From Lateolabrax maculatus (Eukaryota; Chordata; Actinopteri; Acropomatiformes; Lateolabracidae): a stretch of DNA of 64,000 bases. Positions 24,561 to 35,260 of the stretch are shown here, in pieces. The notes beneath the pieces were generated by a model. That model did not search any database. It was not told the DNA's origin and worked only from the letters and a program-made list of their open reading frames with translations. Position 1 is the stretch's first letter. The number at the start of each line of letters is the position of its first letter. The translations under genes were made by a program, and so were the position numbers. Location: positions 1,810,001 to 1,874,000 of the forward strand of contig CM062211.1 of NCBI GenBank assembly GCA_031216445.1, given 5' to 3'.

Positions 24561-24869
24561 CTCACACCATTCCACCCACTTGTGAAACATATAAATCTAA
24601 TGTAAATGTTGAGATAATGTGGGTGTCATATTATGCCCAACCCCCCGCATGTTTTCTGGACAAGTTTGCAAGTTGTGTCCACAAAAAAACACTGTCTTAT
24701 ATTATGGCCAATATGGTACTATGTTCACTAAACACTGCTGTTTCCTCTGTTGGTTTCAGTTGTACTAATTTTGCTTTACAAATCCAGAGATTATACAGCT
24801 TCCTTTACTTGCAATGTATATTAGATACTTGTAGCATGAATGGAATTTGTCTATCATATGTACCCAACC

Positions 24870-25535
24870 TCCAGAGGACCAGCCACTGTCAGTATTCACA
24901 GCAGATGTAAGAAAAACCCTGCTGAGAGTGGGTATGAGTAAAGCTGCTGGGCCTGATAACAACGTGTACTAAGAGAATGTGCCAACCACCTAGTTGATGT
25001 CATAATCGACACAGATGATTCTGCAGTCTCTTGTATAAATGACTACCTCCCAGTAGCACTCACCCCCATTCTGATTTGGTTCTCCAGCACATCAAGAAAC
25101 AGCAACCCAGCAGCCTGGACCCTCACAAGTTTGCGTTCAGAACCAACAGATCCACAGAGGATGCCACCTCCACTGCCCTCCACTCAGTCTTTACACACTT
25201 TGAAAGTAACAACACTTATATCAGAATGCTATTTGTTGATTTCAGCTCAGCATTCAATACAATCTCCCCCATGAAACTGATGTGAAGTGAAGTTTCCAGG
25301 CGACGCCACCATTATCGGCCGGATTACTGCTCAACGTCAGCAAAACAAAGGAGCTGATCGTTGATTTTTTTAAGTTCCGGGGAATTAACATCACAGAGAA
25401 ACTGTCATGGACAGCTCTCATCTCCACCCTGGTTAAGAAAGCTCAGAGACAGCTGCATTTCTTAAGGAAAAGAAAAATTCCCATGTCAGGTTTTTGGCTG
25501 AGACTGGAAACATCACAAATTGGCATGACATGTGC
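24870..25535 (+). mobile_element. LINE (L2/Rex-like) reverse-transcriptase fragment, internally deleted
   Basis: Ordered reverse-transcriptase blocks are visible: DVRKTLLRVGMSKAAGPDN near 24905-24960; after frame breaks SCINDYLPVALTPI near 25030-25070; then the open frame 25076-25285 with FAFRTNRSTEDATSTALHS and MLFVDFSSAFNTI, where the first catalytic Asp of motif A (FVD) is retained. The region that would carry the catalytic YADD box is missing. The text jumps at about 25285-25320 to LLLNVSKTKELIVDF, GINITEKLSWTALISTLVKK, AQRQLHFLRKRKIPM. Stops and frameshifts show an inactive copy. A fish-type L2/Rex clade is the best guess. Confidence 0.88.
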
Positions 25536-26883
25536 ACGTCCTCATCACTGTCATTCAAGTTATCTTAACTGAGGAGTCATTTTATAAACACACAGGTGTC
25601 TCCTTTATTTACCAACACCAAAACCTCAATCAATACCATGGGGTTATGTTCTGGCCGCTACTTATAAATGTCTTTAATTCACTTCTGATCATTTTGAATG
25701 AGTCTTTAAGTCTCCTTGGAGAATACATCTGTATAAGCGCTCAATCAGAGTTTCCCAAGTTCAGAATGCTTTGTACTGAAGCCCATTTCCGCCATTTGTA
25801 AAAAATAAATAAATAAATAAAAAATGTGTGTCATGCCATGTCTGCACACTGTGAGACAGCTGGAGCCAAGCTAAGACAGCTCTGAGCAGTGTGCTAACCC
25901 AGAACTACATCACAGAGCTGACCCACATGCAGACTGCCTACGGTTCATTTTACACTCGGCACTTTGATAATGGAGAGCAGGGATGCTACATTCACACAAG
26001 AACGGGCTGTAGTTGGTCGTCCACAGATCTTAGACTGGCTGCGTGAATGTGGATAGTGTAACCTGGCAGTTGTTCACTCTGTCGTTAAAGTCTTATTGAG
26101 GTTAGTCTGTTTCCTTGATCTGCTACGGCTCTCTTTGAACAACTGCTCACTTTTAATGCAGCGGAAACAAATCATGAGCGCTGTCTTATACTGCATCACC
26201 GCTTGTCACTGTACTTTCAAACGGATTTAGAATGTGTGTTGAAAGCTATGAGTTTGTCAGACAGTGTTGTTTAATCAGAAGTAAAAACCAAACATTGTCA
26301 ACCACAGCAGCTTGTTTAGTAATTAAAACTGAGATACTGTTCTTAATTTTGTTGAAACTTTTGGTGATAATCTTTCATCACAGTTCACAGTGCTGTTATT
26401 GTTGCCGTTTGTAAAACAAATCCTTTTTTCCTGCTTCACTTTTAAAGGCTTTATCTTGTAAAATATCAAATCATCACATTTAAAAGCTTCTGTGAGCTGG
26501 TTTTATTTAGAATCCTATTTTATTCACTCATTTATAAGGGTGGACTGAAGCCAACTTACTTACTTATAACAACATTTTCAGAACATGTAAATGTATGCTG
26601 AGTGACTGTTATAACTGGTTAGTTATTTTGTTTTAAACGTATGTATTTTATATGCTATAAAGTTCATTTTATATTGTTTAATAACAGCAGAGTAGTCCTA
26701 GTGAATGAACTCTTGGGAATTTAATTAAGAAGAACAAGAATTGACGCTGCAGTGAACCCTCAGGTTTAAAATCCTTATTACAGCCCATAATACAGGTAAA
26801 GAAACCAAGGATTTTGCTATTCTTTGAGCCACGCAGGAGTCACTGCGACAAGACTAAGCATCTACAGTCATGCTAGCACCTCG
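25536..26883. other. Intron 1, nothing specific seen
   Basis: Includes (AAAT)n at 25801-25822. The part 25860-26060 is GC-richer and unclassified. No gene seen. Confidence 0.4.
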
Positions 26884-27135
26884 GTGAGGTTGTACTTAGG
26901 CAGAGCATTGCTTTGACCTAAATGTTAACGTCAGCATGCCAACATGCTCACATGACGATGTTAACATGGTGATGATGCTGATGCAGGTATTAATCTTCAG
27001 TTGAGCATCAATGAGCTAAGTATATTTCAGTACAGCTTTGCCAATTGATGTAAAAAAATATATATTTCTAAGAAAAAATTTAATTTTGGCCTGTTTAGAA
27101 ATCATCCTCTGGGGACCAGGAATAACCACAGGTTG
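26884..27135 (+). repeat. Dispersed teleost repeat R2/R3 copy
   Basis: Contains CTAAATGTTAACGTCAGCAT, GCCAACATGCTCACATGACG ATGTTAACATGG and, at the right, ATCATCCTCTGGGGACCAGG. The two halves match blocks of R2 (7035-7130) and R3, suggesting that both belong to one larger element. Confidence 0.6.
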
Positions 27136-30100
27136 TTCCACTCGACTGCTCAACATTACCACCATTTATTAACTGTGACAAGGCTTAGTTATGACATAAA
27201 TATCACACGGAGGATAAAGAGCACATACGGAAGTCTCCCACAGTTGTTTCCTACTTGATGTCCCTGCATGTCGTTGTGTAAATCCTGCTTTGCTTCCCTG
27301 CATTTGGAGAGCACAGTAGTATAAAACAGTGGACTGATAGTGGGTAATCTAAACCACAGAGAGAAAGAAGATGGGAGGGTTATTTCACATATTGATGGAA
27401 TTGATTTTCAGGCCTGAATGGCCAAGTCCAATTATAGTGCCCTTCGGCGTGGGGGAATCGACATTGCCTGAGAAAAAAAGATGGGAATTGGAAGTAAAAG
27501 TGAATTCGTCAGCGAGAAAGGTTTTGGCCCTGTTTCTAAGATAAGGCCCGCTCTGTGACATTGGCTGTGTTTTGATTGGATTCATCCTCTTTTGATGCTT
27601 TTCACTTATTCCCCTCCCTCATATTGTCCCTGCCTTGATTCAAAGTTCCATTTCCAGCAAAACATGGAATCAGTTGGAAGTATGAAATTTGCATCACATT
27701 TGAATAGTGATGACGGCATTCCTCACGCATTGCTGCAGGCTGCGTTCTCCCCTCTGCTCCTCGCTCCTTCTGTTGTTTCACTAACTCCTGTTTCCTCTGT
27801 GTTCTCCGTACTTGTAAAATGAGTGATGGCTCTGGACCAGCCTTGAGTCTCAGCCTGGCACTAATATAAACCCTGTAATCTCAGCATGCACCACTCCAAA
27901 TGCAGTAGGAGGAGCAGATCCTGGAGGCTGCTGGCAGATTTTGACACATAGTTACTTTCACAGGGATGACAGTGGTTTGAACATTTGAGTGAGCATATGT
28001 GCACTTGTTCCTCCTGCCAACATATCTGTGAGTCCTCTGTGGCCTGAAGCTATCAGCTTGTAATTACAGTGATATTGCTCATGTAAGAACATTTGACCAC
28101 AGTTATCTGGATAGAATTGGATACCATGCACGGTGTCCTCCAAGAGCATAAACATAACCCTGACAAATTTGTTTTTATTAAACGTAGCACTATTTTTCCA
28201 ATAGTGTGATTAGCTGAGTCGGTACATTCTACAGTTTGGAGACTGCGGGGCAGGACGGGGACGTGGGTGGCACACATTGTCAGACATTTTCTCCCCTGAA
28301 AGATAAGTTCAAACTCTGCTCTCTCACCCCTGCACAGCGAGAAATAGGTGTAAAAGTCAATTAGTTAACCCAAAGAAGATTATTATAAAAACTAGTTTTT
28401 TAACCCAAACCATGATCTGTCCCTTAAACTAACCAAGTCAGTTTCGTGTTTAGTTTTTCAGAATTAGTAATGCAATGGTTAGTGCTTTTATGAGTGGGAC
28501 CCCCTGTTTTCGGATTGTGGACATGCATGCCGATGCAAATGCAGAAGCATGAGCATGCAGGCAATGCAACACACATTAGTGCCATTGGTTTCAGACTATC
28601 CCAATGACAGGTGGTGGAATGTGTGACGTGCCAATAAGTGTAACCAGGGTAGGAAGACGACTGCAAGCCAGCATAAATGGATGTAAACATTGCAGAAAAT
28701 GTAAATGTAGTTATGTGTAAATAGTCATGGGTAAAAGAAAACTAAACGTATTACTGGTAGGAGACTGACTGTGATTCGTGATTTCTAGTATCAAAGTCAG
28801 ATTCTTGCATGTCTAACCATATACCCCAACCACTTACCGGCACTTGCGGCAGGAACCTTAGGCTACTTCCATCAATATTCGCACAACTACAAGAGGTCCT
28901 TGTCAGAAAAATGGAAACATATGTTGTATTAATGGAGCACCAGCCAGATTCAACAGCCACTGGTGACTGGTTATGGGGATTCAAACACTCTCCCAAGAAA
29001 AAGTCACAGGAATTTTTAACAAGCTGGCGATGTCACACTGAATGATGACATTTTAACAAACTGCCAGGTGACTATCAGGTCTTTTTATTGGAAGATTCAG
29101 CTCCCAGCTCGAGTCGGGATACTGAGTTTAGCATGTGTGCTTGCTCCCTTACTGACATTACATTTCATTTCTGCCTAACATAATAGGCCCAATGTTGTCA
29201 CAGCAGGACGTCCTAGTGAGAGAGGAGCTCCAGGCAGCCTGTGGTCCCCTGGGGTCTCACAGACCGACAGCCTCTCTATGAAGGGAGTTATGTGCAGGAA
29301 GTAGTGGGTGTGACAGACAGGTGGACCATATTTAATTAGTCACATTACCCTGTTAGTCATAGGTCTCTGGAGCCAACCAGTCAGAGGAGCTTCCTCCTCA
29401 TACGAGCACACAAGCTGGTCTCTTTACAGCTGTAAAGACCTTCCACAGACTGTAGTCATCCTCCATCAACCCCGCCCTTATCTTGACTAAAACATTACAG
29501 ATTTTTTTAAATTCAAACCCAAGTCCTAAACATAGTTATTCTTGACCCTAAACTCTATTCCCCAAACTACTTCTTGTAGTAACTCATGTCCCAATTTCTA
29601 ATTCTAGTCCTCACCTTTCAGCCTGTTCTAGAACTCTGAGCTGGCCTAAAACTGAGACCTGAGAGCAAATGGAGTCACCACAGGATTTTGTAATGAGAGA
29701 TTTATCATTTTAGCATGATTTCAAAAATAACTTAATGTTAAATACATCATGAACTGTGGAGAAAGTGACCTGAGTAAGTGTCACGTATATTCATGTAAAT
29801 AATTTGACAGCCATGGTAACCGGCGCATCAGCACAAGGATGCAGGGATTTCCCTTGATCAGAAAGTCAAAAGGAATTAAAGCAGGTGTGTGTTGAGCTTG
29901 TGTCCTTCTGGTGCATTTTAGCAGTTTCTCATTCTAAAGTGAGTGAGAACGTGGCGACCCAGGAACAATCTCAGGAACTATTTGATTTCCACCACATGGG
30001 TCCATTTAGCACTGATGATACATGACGGTTACCAAAATGTTCCAATGAACGAGCTACCTGTCAGTTTATATGACTTTATGTTTACTCCTCGTGGTTCATG

Positions 30101-31480
30101 TGTAATAAGTCAGTGTCAAAATGAACCTGACCAGAGCTAAAAGGCAGCAATTGATACGATTTTTCAGTGGTCCGGACCAAATGAGCAAAACCTCAGGTGT
30201 GAAAGTGCCCTTTGTGTGTTTATGTACTTGAACGCTGGGAGAGCAGGAGGAAACCAAAAAAAGGCTTTGGGTCTATGATGTCAGCGTTTTGTTTCCACAT
30301 CCACACAGAGGCATACACACACACAGATAGAGACATCCATCATCAATGCTTGTCTACTTCTGTTGTCCAACTTTTCCCAGGTTCCGGCTGAAAACAGGCT
30401 CTCCATGCATTTAATTAACACCACTACCAACCCTGTTACTGTGCTTCCATCTGTACAGCTCCTCTAGGGTGTGTGTGTGTCTTTTTAAATTATAGACTTT
30501 CTTACGCTTGTCTGGAGCGTGCAGCTTTCCTTAATCAACTCACCGTGGCCTCAGTTTGTCCCTTTGTTTCCATCAGTGCTGGGCTTTAAAAGAAAAAGGA
30601 AAAGGGACATGAGGCTGCCTGGCATCAGAGCGATGATCCGAGCCCACAGCGGCGGTCATACATCTCCTGCCATGCACTGTGATGCCAGCTGCAGCGGTAC
30701 AGGGAGGGCTCCTAAAATGGCAGATCACTGCAAACCACAGAAGGCTGTCTGGCAGTTTGGACTGTTCTACAAAGCCACAAGCTGATCTCAGAACCAGATA
30801 GCATGAACCCTGTGATGGATTGTATCACTCTAAATGTCCCTGAACCTCTCCAGTAATGCTGCAATCAAACATTAATGCCCTGACAGCACAGACGTGTACT
30901 GGTTTGTATTTCAACAATCACGACAAGGGAGCTCTGCAAGGTAACATCCGAGACCAACTGAAAGCATGAAATACTAGAATTACTCACTGTTCTTGCTCAT
31001 GGTGTGAACAAACAGAAAAGAAGGCACGACAGACAATTCTCTACAGTCTTAAAATGCATGTGATCTCGCTGAACAAAAGTGTGGCACTTGCTTCACTGCC
31101 TAAAAGAATACTACTGTACGATACACAGCTACCATGAGATAAGACTGAAAGCTATAGTATATGGACTCTGAGTTGAGATGACTTTTTCACACAGTGTAAA
31201 TATATATGCAGTACATATGGCTGTCACCACAAAACATCCCTATTGAGCACCACAATCCCACACCTCAGTCAATAGAAGCTAACTGAAACACTTATCTACA
31301 TATCTATCTGACTGACCTTGCTCTTTAGATGGTGCAAATATCAGACAGTGTCCACATCTCACACAGGGTGTAGATAAACCTGTAGATAAAATCTGCTGAG
31401 GCTTGCCTGCAGGCCTGATACCAGACCAGACTGTTATTGATCCATATTTGTGAAACTGAGGCCCATGCACCTGGCTGTGC
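27136..31480. other. Intron 1, nothing specific seen
   Basis: No classified repeats and no gene. Short frames up to 89 codons have no family match. The part 27395-27560 is non-repetitive and might be conserved sequence, but I cannot test that. Confidence 0.35.
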
Positions 31481-31860
31481 TCAGTGTGACGTCAATGAAC
31501 TGCAGCTGCTCTTATGTGCCTGTTTCTTCCCTCCTGTTTGATATTCCCGTCCATGCCTGTTCCAGGGAGCCGCTGACAAAGAGATCCGCATACTGAGGCA
31601 AGGCGAGGCGGAGCACCGCTGCATATCGCCTGCATTATAATTATCCCGTAGCCCCGTGCAACTTTGGAATAACAAATGAGTAATCAGCTGCGTGTTCGCA
31701 GAGGGTCGGAAGAGAATCAGACGCGGCGCAGGAGCAACCGTGAAGATGGAAAGATTCACACCAAATTTCCAGCCTGATCCCAAAGAGGCTGCTGCAGTGC
31801 TGGCTCACTGAATTAGAGAGGAAATGTTCTTTCTGGCTCAGCCATGCCCCGGGGAATGGG
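31481..31860. promoter_or_regulatory. Candidate regulatory island with palindromic CRE
   Basis: A full cAMP-response palindrome TGACGTCA lies at 31487-31494. The following about 350 bp is clearly richer in CpG (CCCGTCCATGCC, GATCCGCATACTG, AGACGCGGCGCAGG) than the flanking AT-rich intron and has no repeat signature. This would suit an enhancer or an alternative promoter of tmem178b. A minus-strand 100-codon frame overlaps it without family resemblance. Function is inferred from composition and one motif only. Confidence 0.3.
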
Positions 31861-32135
31861 CTGAAAACAGACCTCCAGCAACTTAATTTTCCAGCACGTG
31901 AAGCTCTAAAAATTGTGATTAAATCAATTCTTGCGGTTTGGTATGGAAGGCCCCCTCTCTCTAAAACCTGCCAGTGTCATCTACATCTCCAGTGGCCAAT
32001 TTCAGTGTTACACAAGGATTGGGTAAGGCCCAGTTAAGATGTTGAGAGGCTGGAAAGAGCATGGGAACTACTAGCCAGAGTTAGAACAATCATTTTACAG
32101 GTACTTGAGTGGTTTAGTATTGCATTTTAATCAAG
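31861..32135. other. Intron 1, nothing seen
   Basis: Short non-coding stretch. Confidence 0.4.
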
Positions 32136-32204
32136 GGAATAGTTCGACATTTTGGTTTTGTTCATTTGTTTTCTTGTTTAAAGTTAAATGTTCCGATCGA
32201 TACC
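32136..32204 (+). repeat. Dispersed repeat R1, left part (interrupted)
   Basis: Begins AAGGGAATAGTTCGACATTT TGG, the start of a very common fish repeat, and breaks off at CGATCGATACC (32194-32204), where the Penelope-like element begins. Confidence 0.7.
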
Positions 32205-32880
32205 GCTAAAATTAAAACGTGTCGCACAACTCTTCTCCAGTGTCTCCAGTACCATGCTTTCTTCACTTAATGTTTTGGGTTATACTGCCTTCATCAGGGT
32301 GGTGCCTCAGGCTGATTCCGTTTTACTTATATACAACACTTGATTGGTCATGTGATCAATATATCACCATATAGATGCCATGTATACAGAACTTTACAGT
32401 TTCTTTTTCAAATATACTATTTACAAAATCTGCTACCAATACGCTTAGAAAAATTTGAGTATTACATTATAACCAACTTTCTAATCAACTTTTTATATCA
32501 TTCCACAATAAATTAATTTCTTTTTTTTAACCCATCGATAAGGAAAAAAAGTTGAATATCAAATTCTCAATACAAGTATATACATTTTGTATCTTTTCAA
32601 CCCAAACATCCAGATTACTTTTTGCAAACTCAGCGTACCATCACTTAATATTTACGAATAACCATAAAACAGTCCACATACATTTTGAACTTAATGTATC
32701 CATCCAACTTTTACACTTCCAGTTGCTCTCCAAAAAATCATATAGATGGAGAACAAATATAATTCGGTGGACACAAGTCTAATTCCTTATTTAACCCTCT
32801 TATTTAAGTGTCCAGTTTTGAAGTCCAGAATGCCTCTCTCTTAAGAAGCAACTTCTCAAAATTGGTTTGGCTTCTCCAGG
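32205..32880 (-). mobile_element. Penelope-like element, 5'-truncated, with C-terminus of GIY-YIG endonuclease
   Basis: On the minus strand, frame 32880-32738 reads through FEKLLLKREAFWTSKLDT, one in-frame TAA, then IRGLNKELDLCPPNYICSPS and a TGA at 32740-32738. The pattern REAFW..KL.T ... GLN.E.D matches the end of the GIY-YIG endonuclease domain of Penelope-like elements. About 530 bp of 3' untranslated sequence follows, containing a hammerhead-core-like motif (32272-32297), and ends near ACACGTTTTAATTTTAGC. The copy is inserted in repeat R1, which stops at 32204 and resumes at about 32881; flanking CGATACC and TTGATAAC are probably an eroded target duplication. The premature stop and truncation show a dead copy. 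Confidence 0.75.
32272..32297 (-). other. Hammerhead-ribozyme-core-like motif in Penelope-like 3' end
   Basis: Minus strand reads CTGATGA, AGGCAGTATAACCC, then AAAAC. The canonical hammerhead core is CUGAUGA...GAAA, and Penelope-like elements are known to carry hammerhead ribozymes. Here the second box has A for G. The homologous block at 3536-3650 has CAGAAATG at the same place, so the ancestral text was probably GAAAC. Stem II is at best two or three pairs, so activity of this copy is doubtful. Confidence 0.35.
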
Positions 32881-32995
32881 TTGATAACACTCTGTATGGT
32901 AAATATGAAGTTCCAGCCAGCAGGCAGTTATCTTACCTTAGCATAAAGACTAGAAACTAATTAACACAGTATATCTTGTTTGTTTAATCTATATG
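32881..32995 (+). repeat. Dispersed repeat R1, right part
   Basis: Resumes with TTGATAACACTCTGTATGGT AAATATGAAG, then CAGCCAGCAGGCAGTTA, TTAGCATAAAGACTAGAAAC and TATATCTTGTTTGTTTAATC, the expected order of R1 blocks. Confidence 0.7.
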
Positions 32996-35084
32996 AAAAG
33001 GATAGATTTATTGGATGGATTATCTCACATTTTATTTTGTGCAAGATACACCTCTGTCTACTGTAGTGGACCCCAAGCAAGAACAAATTAAAATGCATTA
33101 AGTTGTCCGTTGAAATGAAAGTGCATTGTGCATAATTTTGAATATATTTGAATTTATGAAGTGATATATTTATTTTCCCACAGGTGGTCCCCACAAACAA
33201 TGATGATGCTAATATGGAGGAGCCCTTAGTCAGTAAGGGCTATATTTATACTTGTGCTGGGTGCAAAGGATTCTTTCTAATGGCTGCCTCAATGCCTGGA
33301 CCTCATTTGGGCTCCTCGTGCCATATTAACACAATCTCATGCCCACTGCCAGGAAGTGGAATTCAATTAGTGCAGCAGCATGGCGAAGTTGGCCCGACCA
33401 AATGGCACCCTGACCAGCAGTTCAGGTGAGCGGAATTAATGAGGGGAAGTGGGCATTCTGGAAATGGAGTCTTGGACTTTGAGACAACCTATACAGAAGC
33501 GTTGAAATAGAGAACGAGGCTGGAGGCATTTAAAAAGAAGAAAGCAAGTAAGAGTAAACATTTTAATGGTACGTATGAAGGGAAATCCTTTAGTAGCTTA
33601 TTGTGCAATAATTTAACCGCTGATATGTTTTTTGTGGTTTCCTTTCTTGATCAGTCCCACCAGGATCTGAGTTTAGTTATGATTACTTCCCCCCAAAATG
33701 TATGAATTTGTAGAAAAATTGCGAAATAATTGAGAACCATTTTGTGTTCACAAATTGCTACATTGTTTAAAAGGCAATTCATTATATTTATAAGACTTTA
33801 TGCAACAATCTTTTATTTTGGTAGTTGGAAGCCTGTGAAAATAACTAACCAAGAAGTGGAGTTTGGGGACCAAGGACATGATACCTCACTGGTTTCCCAC
33901 CCACAAAGTTGTATTGTAAGAATTGTACTGCTGCATAGTACCTGGGAGGCTAGTTTTGTCCTGAATGCATTACTGTATTGCTTTCTGTCATGTCATGTAG
34001 GGCTCCTAACAAGCAGCAGAAATAAAGCAAAAATCATTAGTCCACACTGGAATAAGGAAGGCTTAAGGGAAAACACCCTCTCTGGCTTTGTGAAGAACAG
34101 TAAAGGTGACCCTGTCCTTTTTCTTCATAACTGACTTGATATTTTGGCATCTACATGTAGCTGGAAATGTGTTTCAATACTCTGTATACTGTAAGCTTTA
34201 TGGTGAACAGAAGGGTTCGCTGCATTCATAGATGTTTTGTGTTTTTGAAAACTGCTGAGATCTCACTGTCAGCTCTCTGTGGTTTGGCTCTTATTTAGAT
34301 AGTTATCAGTTACAGGGTTCCCAAACGTTTTGCCCCCCTTCAAAAGCTGAAAAATTGTATGCCTCCTTGGACAAGTAATTATTAACCTCTGGCAATACTG
34401 TGCAAGCAAGTGCAAGTTGAATTTAATTTACATAACATTATCAAGAAGTTAAACTACATGTTTTGAATGTTTCTGTTGTGCAAATGAGAAATGAAAGTTA
34501 AGGGAATAGTTTAACATTTGGTAATTTAGAGAACCAGAACTTCCGGATTTAGTAAGAACATTGGAACAGAGCCTTTCTCAACAGTATATATGTAACATAT
34601 TTTCACTCCATATGTTTAGATAAGGGTGGTAATCTTTTTAAAATCTAAGTTTAATCTAAATCTAATATCGTTGCTTTTTCAATATTTCTGTCTTTTTAGC
34701 AACCTTCAATGGGCAAGTCCAATGTCTGCGGTCAGTTAAGCCATGTCGGTGAAAAAAAGCAGGAGCAAACGGTGTAGAAGTTTTCAGACAGCAGAGATTA
34801 CAGCTAATGGCAAGGGCTAAGGGCAAATGACTTCAGAACAGAGTGTTGGTGAATTTTTATGGATATAGACAAAACCAATTTATGATGATGTAAATACCCA
34901 CTAGTAGATTTTCACTTTCAGATCTATGGTGATTGTTGCATAGTGGGTTCTGGTTTGTCTTAGAATTTGATATATATATATATGCTGAATGAGAGATTGC
35001 ATTGAGTCACAGAAGCTACTGGAACAGAGGCTAGACAGGAAGTAACATCAGGACTGCTTTCTATATCTCTCCATTAAATATAAG
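32996..35084. other. Intron 1, mostly unrecognised
   Basis: 33180-33450 is a non-repetitive, GC-richer segment with an 81-codon plus frame (33184-33429) but no family match. 34310-34380 (GGGTTCCCAAACGTTTTG) resembles a hAT-type end. AAGGGAATAGTTTAACATTT at 34499-34518 is a further start of repeat R1. A (TA) run lies at 34971-34983. Confidence 0.35.
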
Positions 35085-35260
35085 GCTACAGCCAGCATCT
35101 GGTTAGCTTCGCTTGGCACAAAGATTGGAAACAGGGAAAACAGCTAGCGTGGCTCTGTCCAATTTTAACAAAATCTGCCTACCAGCACCTCTAAAGCTCA
35201 CCGGTTAACATGTTATATCTCGTTTATTTGATCTGTTCAAAAAGCCTAACAACATTAATA
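35085..35260 (+). repeat. Dispersed repeat R1 fragment
   Basis: Contains GGCTACAGCCAGCATCTGGT, TAGCTTCGCTTGGCACAAAG, GGGAAAACAGCTAGCGTGGC TCTGTCC, ACCAGCACCTCTAAAGCTCA and TGTTATATCTCGTTTATTTG, in the order of the R1 family. Confidence 0.75.

Noticed and set aside
33730..34134. 134-codon plus-strand frame
   Set aside because: Composition is random-like and no domain is visible; treated as chance.
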